From Euborellia annulipes (Eukaryota > Arthropoda > Insecta > Dermaptera > Anisolabididae): a stretch of 64,000 bases of DNA. Both the position numbers and the translations under genes were made by a program. The stretch spans positions 62,001 to 126,000 of the forward strand of contig JAKCPI010005475.1 of assembly GCA_023213315.1 (NCBI GenBank). Reading direction: 5' to 3'. This document shows positions 1-11,070 of this stretch, one piece after another (positions within the stretch are counted from its first letter, which is position 1; the number at the start of each line of letters is the position of its first letter). A model generated the notes under the pieces. That model was given only the letters and a program-made list of their open reading frames with translations, had not been told where the DNA came from and ran no database searches.

Positions 1-2059
1 CGATTATTTTTCCTAGAATTTTTTAATTTTTCTCTTTAATAATAGAATGAACTTATCATACTCATATTTTAGAAGATTAGAATAAATTGATTTTGAATAT
101 TAATAGAAATGGGCCAATAGTGCGGAAAAAGAAAATTTAAATACACATATTTAGCAAATTTTTTCCACCTTATATCATCTGAAAGCTATTTAAATTTCAC
201 GTTCAATGGCATAAAAAAGTAGCATATTCTATTTAAAAAAAAATCAAGTTTTAGATGATTGTAATTGTCAAAATTGATATAGCCATATCTCTCAACATAA
301 TAATAATTCTGGGTTACCCATCTGGCCTACTTTAGTACATTTCATGGTTAGTAACATCATAAAATAACAGTCCCCAAGTTTCATGGTCCGCGTTTTCAGA
401 CAACAGTTTTTTTCACAAAAATCCGGTTTGCGGCTAAACGATTTGTTTTAGTATACATTGCATGACATAAAGTTATACTAAAATTGGCCATAGAATCCAA
501 ATATGCAATAAAATACAGGAGGGTTCCATTTAAAAAAACAACTTTGATATGGATCACCTTGTATAAGAAGTGCAATTGGATCAAAAATATTTTAAATTTG
601 TAGCCCTAAAGGCTCCTCATTAAGTGCCATCGACAAACTTTAAAAATGTTCCTTAATAAGCCCACTTCCGTCCACGCACTATTGGCCCACCCGGTATAAT
701 TAATTCATTAATATTTCATATATCAATTGAGAGAAAAAAATTGCAGTCGATTTATTTTTAAGAGGTGTTAAAGTCGCATAGTTTTCTAAAGGCAACTAAA
801 CCAATTTTATAAGATAAATTATATATAAGAAGGAATTGATTTTTTTTTTCATTGTAGTTAAAAAAAAAAAAAAACTTTCTACACTGTTATAATTTAACCA
901 AAGAAAACGATCTACATAAAATTTTATTTGTATGTTTCTACAAGAGATGCAAGAGATGTTAAATATCAAAAATATATCATACTTGCATTAGTTAAAGTCA
1001 AGCGGCAAAAAAAAAAAACAGGAAAAGCGGAATTTTATACCTGGTGATTTATTTAAGATCAATAATAATACCCCATCGTAAAAAAAAATATCGTGCAATT
1101 AAGAAAATTCCCAGTTGGTTTCTAATCTCTTTAGCTAAATAAAAGTTTAAGAAACAAAAAAATAATGTCACCAAAAAAACCATTCAACTCCTATTTAAGG
1201 ATAACAAATGATGTTTGCATTTGCTAAATGTCGTTGGTTCTCAGTATTTAAAGGAATATTTTTTTTTGTATTTAATATAATTAGGTAAAAGGGAATCATT
1301 TAATTAGCAAAATATCATGAGAAGATACAAAATGATAATTAGAAGAAAAAAATAATTAAATGGAACAAGTTCAAAAGAACGAGTCTTTGGATTATCTGTC
1401 GAGAAAGTAAATGACAGCCAATTTATGATGGTATTAAATAAAGTGTTGAATTTTTTTATTTATTTGGGAATAAGAGGAGGCATTGTTATAATATTGAATG
1501 GGTATGTATGAACATAAATTAATTATATAGACTACCTATTTATTTTTTATTATTATTCGTTTCGAGTTAGAGTGAAAGTTTCACACCCCCGATCATAATT
1601 GAAGGGGTCAGCTGCAGATAGTGCTAGCTCACAATTATGACAAGCCTGACTGACTTTTCAGCGCCATCAATTGAGCAAAGGTGTCTACTTGTTGTACAAT
1701 TTGTTTCTTAGCCTGATATTGTCTTTAGAATGCTTTGACATAAGAAGCAATGTCTTACTTTTAGCTGACAGTTTAGACTTTTAGGTACAAAGCAGTGCTA
1801 CCCTCTGGTGGGAAGTTTCATAAACTTTGTAAAGATGGCTTCTATGTCAAAACAGATGGTCTGGAGATCTGGACGATAACACTAATGCAAATTCTGACTA
1901 TTCTTTGACGGATGATGACTCTAAAGTTGATAATAATGACTCAGATTATGACAATTTGGTAAGTATTAGTTATGTGTTGGTTAGGACTTTCTTACACCTA
2001 AACTAAGCTCAACACATTGAGGTTGTTTTGGTTCAACCAAAGGTAACCTTGCAACATGG
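1..2059. other. AT-rich unique sequence, no gene seen
   Basis: I see no gene, RNA or clear transposon here. The sequence is AT-rich with many short A and T runs. A slightly more complex patch at about 1560-1960 has no convincing reading frame and matches no repeat family in this window. Confidence 0.5.
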
Positions 2060-2172
2060 GCCCTCGGGGCTTGGTGTAGAGGTTAGCGTGCTAAGCTCAT
2101 ATACCAAAAGTTGCGGGTTCGGACCCCAGGCAGTCCGATGATTTTAGTTAAGCCATTTGGATACCAATGGTA
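2060..2172 (+). repeat. SINE-B copy, 3'-truncated tRNA-derived SINE
   Basis: This begins with the SINE-B head GCCCTCGGGGCTTGGTGTAG. A B-box-like GGGTTCGGACCCC and the body motif CAGTCCGATGATTTTA follow, and it stops at GGATACCAATGG. The 3' module and the GTGTGA-rich tail of full copies are absent. No target duplication is visible. The head resembles a tRNA but is embedded in the same longer repeat elsewhere in the window, so it is a SINE and not a tRNA gene. Confidence 0.8.
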
Positions 2173-2748
2173 AAACATTTTTTCGTCAATAATAGTTATA
2201 TTTAAGAGTTATGGATTTTTTTAAAATTTAAAATTGAAATATCTCAGAACTATATATTTGTGGGTTAGAACTATCTGCATCCGAGCTCTTCAATTTTTGG
2301 AAGAAATAAATTAAAAAATAAAATTAACGCGAACTTGAACAAAGTTTTATAATAAGATGATTGGTTGATTTAAATAATATTGTGCATAAAAGAAGATAAA
2401 AAAAGAATAGCGAAATTAAATGAGAAAATCAATTTTTAATCATAGAAAATATTAGTTGGAAAAATTTAGTAGGCCTAAGCTTTTTTTTTTTAATCGAAAT
2501 ATTATTTAAAAAAAAGCTCTCAAGCAGGAAGAAGTGAAAGAGGAGGAGATAGCTAGAGGATACAGATGGAGTCGAAAGCAATTTGAATTTTGTATGGAGT
2601 TGAAGTGATTGGCGATTCAGAAGCTGTGATGCAGAAAATCTCGCCTCACTCGTTATTGCAGCACAATACCAGCTAATAATCTTTTTTTTTCCCACCCAAC
2701 GATTGTTTATTTTATTTTCTATTCGACGCTTGATCCTCTGAAATTATT

Positions 2749-2786
<38 letters not shown>

Positions 2787-2891
2787 AAAAAATAATAAAA
2801 TAAAACTCGCAAAAAAAATAGTATTGTTATGGAAAAATAAAAGATGAAACCTGCATTTTATTTAACTCGCAATTGTTTTTTTTTTTTTTAA

Positions 2892-2924
<33 letters not shown>

Positions 2925-3189
2925 GACTATAGACTACTATTTGAAATTTTAATATATTTAGTAGAAATATTATGATTATTATTCGGAGAGCATTTTCCTA
3001 AAAATAAATTTCTATTTATATATAACAAGAAGGATTTAATCTGGCATTTTATTATCAAAGGACAAATCAATTCACAGTTGCATTGCATGGGGTATTATAA
3101 TTGGGGGAATATTTTTTTATTTAATAATTCTTCTTAATTTAAGATGTTGCAGTCAGTTTATTAAACTCCGAAACGTCGACATTCAGATA
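2173..3189. other. No gene; long poly-T and inverted poly-T/poly-A tracts
   Basis: A 35-base T run lies at 2751-2785. A T run at about 2877-2889 is followed within a few bases by a run of about 30 A at 2892-2921, so the pair could fold on itself. A purine-rich, less AT-rich patch at 2515-2690 has no recognisable product. Confidence 0.5.
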
Positions 3190-3197
3190 ATAATAAA

Positions 3198-3467
3198 CAG
3201 GGGCGTATATAGAAATTTTTTTCAGGGGGGAGGCCTAAACTCAACAATTTTTCTGCGGAAAATTTTTTTTAAGAAACTAAATTTTTTTTCACACGAAATT
3301 TTTTGCGGAACATTTTTTTCCTTTGCGGAACCAAAGTTTTCCATCCTGCGGAAAAATTTGTTGCGCTAATGTCTGTATATACCTATATATGTATATGTGT
3401 TTGGGAAATTTCGGGGAGGGGGGGGGGGGCACGGGCCCCCTCTGCCCCCTCCTTATATACGCCCCTG
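3198..3467. mobile_element. hAT-like MITE with 8-bp TSD
   Basis: A 270-bp non-autonomous element. It starts CAGGGGCGTATATAG and ends TATACGCCCCTG, giving short terminal inverted repeats. It is flanked by a perfect 8-bp direct repeat ATAATAAA at 3190-3197 and 3468-3475. CAGGGGCG-type ends with an 8-bp duplication are typical of hAT transposons. The interior has G/C runs and repeats of TTTTGCGGAA, with no transposase frame. The duplication is seen directly; the superfamily is inferred from ends and duplication length. Confidence 0.85.
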
Positions 3468-3664
3468 ATAATAAATCCCTTAACATTTCATTCCTAATTT
3501 TTTTTATTTGTGAAAGGTTTTTTTGTCATCTTTTTACTCAATCCCTAATCATTACAATTGATTGATAGCCAATTCATTTAAAATAAATTTTTATCCTTTA
3601 AATTTGTGAGATGAGTTTGTCTTTGTAATCGGACAAAATTTCGCCCTCTGTACACATCAATTAT

Positions 3665-3790
3665 TGGTCAGGCGACCTAGGATAAAGGTAGTGCGTCCGC
3701 TGTGTAAGTCCTGATTTGAGTCCAGGCGACGTAATTTTGCCCAATCACAAATACAAACCCATCTCGCAAATATGCTATTTATATATAAAA
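3665..3790 (+). repeat. tRNA-like SINE fragment
   Basis: The stretch GGATAAAGGTAGTGCGTCC followed by TTTGAGTCCAGGCGACG reads as a degenerate A-box/B-box pair with the spacing of a tRNA head. A CAAATACAAACCCATCTCG tail follows. It looks like an old SINE-C relative. A functional tRNA is unlikely because the acceptor arms do not pair. Confidence 0.45.
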
Positions 3791-3849
3791 CGATATATTG
3801 ACTGGCCGATTCACAGTATGAAAAATTCTATCTTTTTCAAACAAAGCTA

Positions 3850-3935
3850 ATCAAATTTTTATCGCTGTGTACGGGAAACGAACCCCCGACCCCTAACACA
3901 AGAAACTAATAATTTACCTCTGCGCCAAGGGCTTA
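3850..3935 (-). repeat. tRNA-like SINE fragment, reverse
   Basis: On the minus strand this contains GGGTCGGGGGTTCGTTTCCC, a good pol III B-box, preceded by GCGCAGAGGTAAATTATTAG in the A-box/anticodon region. It resembles the SINE-C head. There is no pairable acceptor stem or clean tail. Confidence 0.5.
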
Positions 3936-4417
3936 TTTGTATTCAACAAGCCTATAAATATAAATAAATATAAACATTTTCATAATTCCACAAATCCCTG
4001 CTATATCCAGTAAGTCAATTGATCTTCATAAAGGTGTATGAGATGAAAACAGGGAAAATAAAGAAGAGAGAAACAGAGTGGCTCATTAAAAAGAATGAAC
4101 GTTAATTAAGCCGTCCAATGATAACCCTCTCGCATCTTAAATGAAGGAGCTCTGGTCATAAGAACAGGAACTCGAACGTGTTTTATATCAAATGAATTTG
4201 ATAAGATAATTGGCTTCCAATGAAACATCGACGGCATTGTTGGTCACGAAAGAGGAAGGGGGTAATATAATTTTTTTAAAAAAGAGAACTCTTCAATCAC
4301 TGATGGTATCTACAAATTAATTTAGATACCAAGTAAGATTTAAAATAAAAATGTAGTATAAAAAATGTAAACAAATAAACATAATCACTTAATAGTAATT
4401 AGACATAAAATTTTATA

Positions 4418-4851
4418 GGTTGGACGCACACCGATTGAGAAAAAACGCTCTTCGATAAAACGTTTAGTCCAAGAGCAAAACATTTTGCTCAATGCCAACG
4501 CACACCGATTATGCAAGATGTTTTGTTATTGAGCAATACACACCAAAATTTTAAAAACAAAGAGGGGTGGGGCCTATATATATATATATATACAGGGTCT
4601 CCATAATTAAACTTGAAATTTGCTTAAAGACAAAACATTTTGCCAACAGACAGCGATTAAGCAAAAACGGTCAATGTCAAAATAATTTGTTCAATGATGT
4701 CAAATCATGCTCAATTGTTTTTTTTTTTGTATTGCTTTGTCGGTGTGAGTTGACCCATATTAAAAGCATTTAAAAAAAAACAGTTGTAAGCACGATTCGT
4801 CATAAATATTTTGTCATTGAGTACTTTTGCTCAATCGGTGTTCGTTCAGCC
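4418..4851. mobile_element. TIR element with repeated ACACCGATT motif
   Basis: A 434-bp element bounded by imperfect 22-bp terminal inverted repeats: GGTTGGACGCACACCGATTG at the left, and GGCTGAACGAACACCGATTG as the reverse complement of the right. The motif GCACACCGATT recurs inside the left end at 4500-4510, with degenerate CAATG/TTTTGC blocks around it, suggesting subterminal repeats of a transposase-binding type. The flanks allow a 3-bp ATA duplication. GG-starting TIRs with a 3-bp duplication suggest PIF/Harbinger, but this is weak. No transposase frame is present. Confidence 0.65.
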
Positions 4852-5460
4852 ATAGTAGTAGGTCTATTACGTATTTTTTGACAACTAAAGCCATTTAGAA
4901 CATCCTCCTTAAAATAGAAAAAAAATTAATTAATAAAAAATATTCCAAAAAATTAAATTATATAAAAAATTTAATTCAAATTTAATCAAAAGAAATTTAC
5001 CAGTATATTTATCGTTTATATGATTGACCACCTGTTCTGGAAATAAATTGAGATATAACAATAAAACTTTCTATTGTATAATAACAAAGCGTATTAAATT
5101 GCAATAACGTTTGCATTAAGTGTTGCTTTAAAAATAATTAAAATGGTTTAAAAAAAAAGCGATAAACCTTAAACCTTTTCAGGTAAGGGGATGGGGAATT
5201 CTTAATGATTTTATTATTTAAACTGTTTTATGATGTCTATAAATATTTTATGGAAGAAATTTAGGTCACAAAGTCACCAACAAACCATCAATCAGCTTAT
5301 GTCAGAAGAAAAAATACAAATGAAGAAAATAAAATGCAAATTTTTATTATTGAAGTTTTATATAAAAAAAAATTGGGGTGTTTAATTAAATCGTAAAACA
5401 TTCTTTCTTGAGATATTTTTAATAAGTAAAATGCTTCATAATTTATTATACTAGAAAACA
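4852..5460. other. AT-rich sequence, nothing recognised
   Basis: I see no gene or repeat family member. The sequence is mostly A/T homopolymers and short unique sequence. Confidence 0.5.
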
Positions 5461-5660
5461 GGGGACCTCAAAACATCCATCAAAATCTCGACATCGAATT
5501 TTTGACATGAATCCAATACTTTCTCTCTCTATATATTAACATATATAGAGGTAAGAGAAAGTAAAAAAACTCTCTTACTTTCGGTAATTGAAAGTTGTGT
5601 TCTGTGCTTACCATATCAGATTTTTGTTCCTAGCTTTCCGCAGTAGGCTCTACATTATAT
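5461..5660 (-). mobile_element. Family A: end of one copy joined to start of another
   Basis: On the minus strand the first part (5461-5566) is the GTATTGGATTC end of family A with its CTTTCTCTCT/AGGTAAGAGAAAG terminal hairpin. After about five A bases, 5572-5660 continues with CTCTTACTTTCGGTAATTGA, which is the inner loop and one arm of the hairpin that opens a second copy in the same orientation. The result is a head-to-tail junction between two truncated copies. Confidence 0.75.
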
Positions 5661-6957
5661 AACATTTTTTTCATATTCCACTCTTTTAGCCCCTGGCCAT
5701 TGGGAGATGCGCAACTATTTCCCATATCTTTCCTATGAAGTACATGTAGGCCTACCAGAAGATTTTTTTTAAATTTCAAGTAAAAAAAAAGTTGAATTAT
5801 TTTTTTCCTCAATCAAACATTATATAAAGTAGCTATATACTGTATTAAGATTTGTAGAGAAGGGTGAATTTGAATTAATAAATATCTATAAGGGGATGTG
5901 TGAGCCGAGGGGGATCGAATTCTACATAAAACTACAAACAAAGAAAACTTTGTTTGTAGTGAAATATATTCACGAAACGAGAGATGGAGATTTGGTATCC
6001 AAATGAATTTTTTTTTAATTATAAATAAATAGGGGAGGCGAGTGCAGAAGAAAGCACTGGCAATAAAAAACAAATTCCACCTCCAAAAATCACTATAACA
6101 CTGATGAGAGATAAAAGTTTAAGAATATTTTCTATTATTCAATAAAAATTTCTTATTAAATATTATAGGAAAAGTAAATTCTCTGTTAGGGTGGTAGAGG
6201 GTGAGGAGGTGAGAGAAAGTAATCCTTTTGCTTAAAAGCAAAAATTTTACAAAAAAAAATTATTTTAAATTTTATTTTTAAAGAAAAATACTATTTTGTT
6301 TATTAGAAGGGGTGGTTTACACCCTTTCTCACCCTCTCCCTTGGGATACAAGAGTTAATCATATAATTAAAATTGGATAATTTTATAAGTAAGTTATATG
6401 TTGAGAGAAAAAAAAAATTGAAAAAAAAAATTTAATTCGTTATGAAAATATTCATTACCTTAATAATAAGATGACCAGACGGGGTGTGATGTAATGGGGT
6501 TGGGGGATGAACGTCATACTGGCACAAATCACAACACAATATAAAATAAACTAAACACACGCGAGAGAGAGAGAGTGGAGCTGAACGGAATGACTCAGGG
6601 CTCGACTCACATACAACTGAAAGAGCCTGGCAGGTAGGCAGTAATGAAGCAGGCTTAGATAAATCGCATTGAAATTATCAAATAAGTTCTCTATTTAAAA
6701 AAAAAATCTATTTACTTGCAAACTAACGGGGTTTTATTCCGTTGGGAATAAATTCGAAATTAAATAACTATTAAAAGACTCACTTCATAAACGCACCCTT
6801 AAAACTCACAGCAATTTAAATAAAATACTTCCAAGTGTTATTTTTTGTATTTATTTATTTATTAGGGATAAATTTGAATTAAAATAATTTTTAAACGACT
6901 TATTTTATTTACCCACCCCTATTATCAATAAATACTTATTTTTATCAAGGTTTTTTT
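5661..6957. other. No gene; simple and unique sequence
   Basis: This contains a short GA run at 6562-6576 and matching GGGTGGTAGAGGGTGAGG / CACCCTTTCTCACCCTC pieces at 6190-6340 that could pair loosely. A GC-richer patch lies at 6480-6660. No coding region or clear transposon ends are visible. Confidence 0.45.
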
Positions 6958-7092
6958 CACATTCTCTTAGCTCTATATGTTAATATATATATAGAAAGTA
7001 TTGGATTCAAGTCAAAAATTCGATGCCGAGATTTTGACGGATATACAAGTTTTGAGGTTTCCTAGGTCCAAAAAAGTGGTTTTCGCTACATG

Positions 7093-7147
<55 letters not shown>

Positions 7148-7868
7148 CAAAATAGCTCAAGAACGAAAAGAGCTAGGATGTTGAAATATTATATTTAAGT
7201 TAGTTGCCCCTATGGGACGTGACATCAAGCGTTTGAACAAAATCAGCCAAAAAATACTAGTACTTTACTAATGTACTTTTTCAGTTTTTTTTTTCGATTT
7301 TCTCAAAATTAGCTGAAACGATTTTGATTAAAATTCCAAAATCAATTATTTTTGAGATGCTCTTTCGAATGTATATATTCTCATTTTCCCATTGAAATCT
7401 TCTGAAGACCACTTTAGGTACTGTACTCCATAAAAAAGATTGTAGAAATGGTTGCCATGGTAACAAAATATAAATATTATTTTACATCTTGAAAATCGAA
7501 TGTACCCTACTGACGGAAACTAAATACATGACACGAAACTGGCCGCCCTTTGTTTGGGCGGGTGGGGCCCCTCGTTGCCCCTCGTGTGGTTCCCATTATA
7601 AATACATGACACGAAAAGGTGGGAAAAAGGGGGATGATTATAGGAGAGGGGGGTAAAGAGATAGGTAAAGGAAAAAATGGGGGGGGGGGGGGGGGGAAGA
7701 TTGTTCACAGGCAGACAGACCATGTCGCGAAAACCACTTTTTTGGATTCAGGGGACCTCAAACGTGTATAACCATCAAAATCTCGACATCAAATTTTTGT
7801 CATGAATCCAATACTTTCTCTCTATATATAATAACATACATGTATATAGAGAGAGAGAAGGTAAAAAG
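6958..7868. mobile_element. Family A palindromic dimer (foldback)
   Basis: A forward family A copy (6958-7535) runs from CTCTATATGTTAATATATAT and AAAGTATTGGATTC through the GT microsatellite to CGGAAACTAAATACATG. A GC-rich spacer follows, including an 18-base G run at 7679-7696. An inverted outer-end copy (7697-7868) returns through AGACAGACCATGTCGCGAAA and GACATGAATCCAATACTTTC. About 140 bp at the left can therefore pair with the right end. A composite of two inverted copies, or a snap-back replication product, would give this shape. The terminal hairpin end normally found at the 3' side is missing. Confidence 0.75.
7098..7144 (+). repeat. (GT)n microsatellite
   Basis: An uninterrupted run of about 23 GT units inside the family A copy. 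It is at the position where other copies carry CACACAGACAGAC-type simple sequence, so it is part of the element's central microsatellite and not an independent locus. Confidence 0.9.
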
Positions 7869-7877
7869 TACACAGAA

Positions 7878-8096
7878 AAAAAAAAAAAAAAAAAATTGCA
7901 CATGACGAGATTCGAACTCGAGATCTCGCGTTTACAAAATATGAACGCCACAGTACTATATCTAGCCACTGTGACTTTTCTAAATATGATTGTTAGGAAC
8001 GGCTTAAGATATGCTGGCAAATATTCAACAGTTTTTTTAAGACGAACGGTTGAGAAGCGCCACACTTACCCCTACACCAAGCCCGAGGGGTACTAT
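7878..8096 (-). repeat. Composite tRNA-like SINE, reverse
   Basis: Read on the minus strand, this starts with CCCTCGGGCTTGGTGTAGGG, the SINE-B head. About 90 bp later a second tRNA-like unit appears, with an A-box-like GTGGCTAGATATAGTACTGT and a near-perfect B-box GAGTTCGAATCTC. It ends in a 20-base T run on that strand. Two tRNA-like units in one orientation suggest a dimeric SINE or two adjacent insertions. Confidence 0.55.
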
Positions 8097-9164
8097 ATAC
8101 TTGTCTATTATTTACATTATAGAATTTGTACAAATTCTACAAAAAATAAATAAATAAAATACTTTTAAATAAAAATTAAATGATTAAGGAGAAGGTTTAA
8201 GAGAAAAAATAAATTTCATTAGAATTAATTTAAATTAATTTGAAGAGAGAATTTGATAAAGAAGTTGAGAGAGAGAGAGCATCAGTTGGTGGTCCACTTG
8301 ATCCTTTAAGGTTAAGTTCTGACTGGAGGCTGCATAACGTGATCAAAAGAGCGCAGGGGGAACGAGAAAGAACTCCCTAGAGAACGGCAACCGCAGAAGC
8401 TATCCAATTTTGTAGGACAGCCCGAGGACCAAGTTCGGATTAAGTCTGGGTATGTTCTCTACTCACTCGCTTAAAATTAACCCGAAAAACATTCCAACTT
8501 AAATATTAATTAAATAAATAGAGAGAAAAGAAAAAGAAACTAAAATTCACTTTTTTATAAAGTTATTCTACATTCAAGTAAAATAAAAATATTATATTAA
8601 AGAATATTTTTTGTAATAAAATTTAAGCGAATCCACAACCCTAATTAATAAATTTTAATGTATAGAATTTGTATTAAGACAATCAAAAAAAGTAAATTTT
8701 CTTTAATCAGATAACCTGATAATAGAAAATGTAATAGACCTAATAGATAATTTAAATTTTTTTTTCTTTTTAAGCAACCCTCTGAAATATCTTGGTCTAT
8801 ACAATTGGGCTTTAGAAAGCGCAAAAGCTCTTAGGATAATCTCTCCGTTTTATCTCAAATACTTTTGATAATAGAGGAATTCAAGAGCATCATTTTTAGT
8901 GCGTTAGATAACGTGAATATCAATCATAGAAAATAAAATAATGTGTTGAGAGAAAAAAAAAATCTTATAAAAAATGAAAAATAGAAATAATTTTTACAAA
9001 TTTTTTTAAATCTTAAATTATTCACTTGCAGATTTATATAATAAGAAGGGAGAGGGAGATGTAAAATTTTTAAGAAAAGGATTAAAATCGAGACTAAAAG
9101 TGGAATCAAATATTGTATTATATATTTAAAATATAGTTTTTGGAAAAATTTATTTATTTTTATT
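8097..9164. other. No gene recognised; complex patch at 8260-8470
   Basis: Mostly AT-rich. The part at 8260-8470 is GC-richer and low in homopolymers, containing GTGGTCCACTTGATCCTTTA and GACAGCCCGAGGACCAAGTT. It matches no other part of the window and holds no convincing open frame. It could be unique regulatory or exon sequence, but nothing proves this. Confidence 0.4.
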
Positions 9165-9320
9165 TGTTTAAGGCCTTTATCCTCTGACGCCATTAAGACC
9201 CCGTACCCATTTATTTCAATTGATTGTTATCCAATTCAAATGAAATAAATTTTTTTACCTGGGACGGGATGCGAACCCTCAATCTTTGGCACCAGAAGCT
9301 ATTGAGCCATAAGACATGAA
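9165..9320 (-). repeat. SINE-C-type copy, reverse
   Basis: The minus strand reads GAGGGTTCGCATCCCGTCCC (B-box region). It then has a pair of ATTTCAAT/ATTGAAAT-type inverted motifs ending in AAATAAATGGGTACGGGGTC, and a degenerate TAATGGCGTCAGAGG module. This order matches the SINE-C body at 41950. The head is degenerate and no target duplication is seen. Confidence 0.6.
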
Positions 9321-9854
9321 CAGAAAAAAATCTAATCAAATTTTGTAAATGATAGTGCAGTGGTACGGAGACCTATTTTTTGTCCATTAAACATAAACGA
9401 TAAGAATAGACAGAACGGGGAAGTAAGCATGAAACAATCTTGTCTTTGTTCCAAAGAACAAGGAATATAATATATACGTGAAAATGTGACTAAATTAAAT
9501 ATTTGAAATCAAATGATAATGTGGATCTTTGATAGAAAACAAAATAATATTCGATTTACGAATCGAATTCGATTTACGAAGGTGAATATATTTAATAATT
9601 AATAAATATCGTCTGTCTTTTGTGAAATGAATGAATGATGAACTCTCAGAAGAACTTTGCTTAGGGAATATTATCTCGTTCGTTTTGATATCTTTCCAAG
9701 AAATAATACAAATTTCAGCGATTTTAATAGACATGCAATAGTCCAGACCATCGGATACTCTTAAATAATTTATTTTAAGAAAAAAAATTGAGAATTTACG
9801 AATAATAAGAAAAATTACATAATTTTTCTAGTTATAGAAAAAAGGAAAAAGTTA
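9321..9854. other. AT-rich sequence, nothing recognised
   Basis: I see no gene or recognisable transposon. A small direct repeat ATTCGATTTACGAA occurs twice around 9549-9580. Confidence 0.5.
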
Positions 9855-9915
9855 TAGAAACAATACTTTCTCTCTATATATATTTCATATATAGGGTAAG
9901 AGAAAGTAAAAAAGA
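9855..9915 (-). mobile_element. Family A terminal hairpin fragment
   Basis: A solitary copy of the AT-palindromic end: CAATACTTTCTCTCTATATA, a short loop, then GGGTAAGAGAAAGTAAAAA. No family A body is attached upstream. The next family A copy begins about 85 bp downstream in the same orientation, so this could be the remnant of a tandem pair. Confidence 0.7.
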
Positions 9916-10000
9916 CCGGACGAAGGTTGAGATCCTGTCGAAATGTTGCTTCTAAAGCAAAATTAAAAATGTTTAATAAAAAGCCCTATGAATTTCATAT

Positions 10001-10558
10001 GCCGTGTGACTTGACACAGCACACAACTTTCTCTTACCTTCGGTAATCGCAAGTTGTGTTCTGTGCTTTTCCCGCCAGATTTTTTTTGTGTCGAGTTTCC
10101 AACAATATGGTACATTTGAATTCAAGATGTAAAATTTATAAAAATGGGAAAATATTTATGTTACAATGGCAATCATTTCGCCTTCTTCAGAAATATACAT
10201 TTCTAAATAATTGATTTATGAATTTTAATTAGAATAGTTGGAGGGAATTTTGAGAAAATAAAAAAAAAAACTGAAAAAGTACATCAGTAAAGTACTGGTT
10301 TTTGGCCATTTTTGTTCAAAAGCTTCATGTCACATCTCAGGGGGGTTCCTAACTTAAATATAAAATTTCAACCACCTCTTTTCGTTCTTGAGATATTTTG
10401 TTCACAGACAGATAGACACACGGAAAGACAGATACTAACACACACACAAAGACCATATTGCGAAAACCACTTTTTTGGGTTCAGGGGTCCTCAAAACGTG
10501 AATATCCATCAAAATCTCAACATCGAATTTTTGACATGAATCCAATAAGAGAAAATAA
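10001..10558 (-). mobile_element. Family A copy, near full length
   Basis: In plus-strand order this has: the hairpin block GACTTGACACAGCACACAAC...GTAATCGCAAGTTGTGTTCT; the TTTGTGTCGAGTTTCCAACA block; AATTGATTTATGAATTTTAA; CTGAAAAAGTACATCAGTAA; TTCGTTCTTGAGATATTTTG; an ACACACGGAAAGACAG central simple repeat; and CTCAAAACGTGAATATCCAT to GACATGAATCCAATAAGAGA. The AT palindrome at the far end is deleted. No coding frame spans it. Confidence 0.85.
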
Positions 10559-10678
10559 AAATTTAATAAATTCATTTTTTCTTCTTGATGGTCTAATTAG
10601 ATTTAAATAAGGATTAATTAAGAAATAAATAACAGAAAAAGTATATTTAAAGTTAAATAAAAGAAAATACTCTGAATG

Positions 10679-10747
10679 TTTTACAATTTCCAAGGAGACG
10701 TTTCGGTGCTCAATCTTAAGTCCGAAACGTCTCCGTGAAATTGTTAA
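10679..10747. repeat. Short palindrome with GAGACGTTTCGG arms
   Basis: The arm CAATTTCCAAGGAGACGTTT continuing to CGG is mirrored by CCGAAACGTCTCCGTGAAAT continuing to TG. The loop is about 15 bases, TGCTCAATCTTAAGT. It shares the GACGTTTCGG/CCGAAACGTC core with the larger foldbacks at 18072, 25886, 55410 and 61780. It is probably an internal-deletion derivative of that group. Confidence 0.75.
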
Positions 10748-10999
10748 ATATTATTTTTGGCTGCGACTGCACTTAATCTCAACAGTTTCATCACAACCAC
10801 CAATTAGTTAAGATTAAAAAGATTAATTAATAATAGATAATTAAAATTCAATATTACAAGGCAAAAAAATACTGTAAATAGCTGCATAATGATTAAAATA
10901 ATAAATTAATTTTCTTAAGTTTATCTTGCAAGTCTTTCCTATGACAAAATTAAATACCTCAAATTAAAAAAAAATACAGTATATATAGCTATCCTTCAA

Positions 11000-11070
11000 G
11001 AATCTCGACAGAGAATTTTTTACGTGAATTCATTACTTACTCTCTATATTTAACATATCTGAGTAAGAGA
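11000..11070 (-). mobile_element. Family A end fragment
   Basis: Degenerate CTCGACAGAGAATTTTTTAC and TCATTACTTACTCTCTATAT followed by GAGTAAGAGAAAG match the outer end of family A. The rest of the element is absent. Confidence 0.6.

Noticed and set aside
2060..2172. Possible functional tRNA genes at this and other B-box-containing sites
   Set aside because: The A-box and B-box-like words are embedded in longer repeats with shared bodies and tails, and the acceptor stems do not pair. They are SINE heads.
6958..7198. Short open frame through the GT microsatellite (7001-7198)
   Set aside because: It is produced by the GT repeat and family A sequence, encodes a VC run, and is not conserved among copies.
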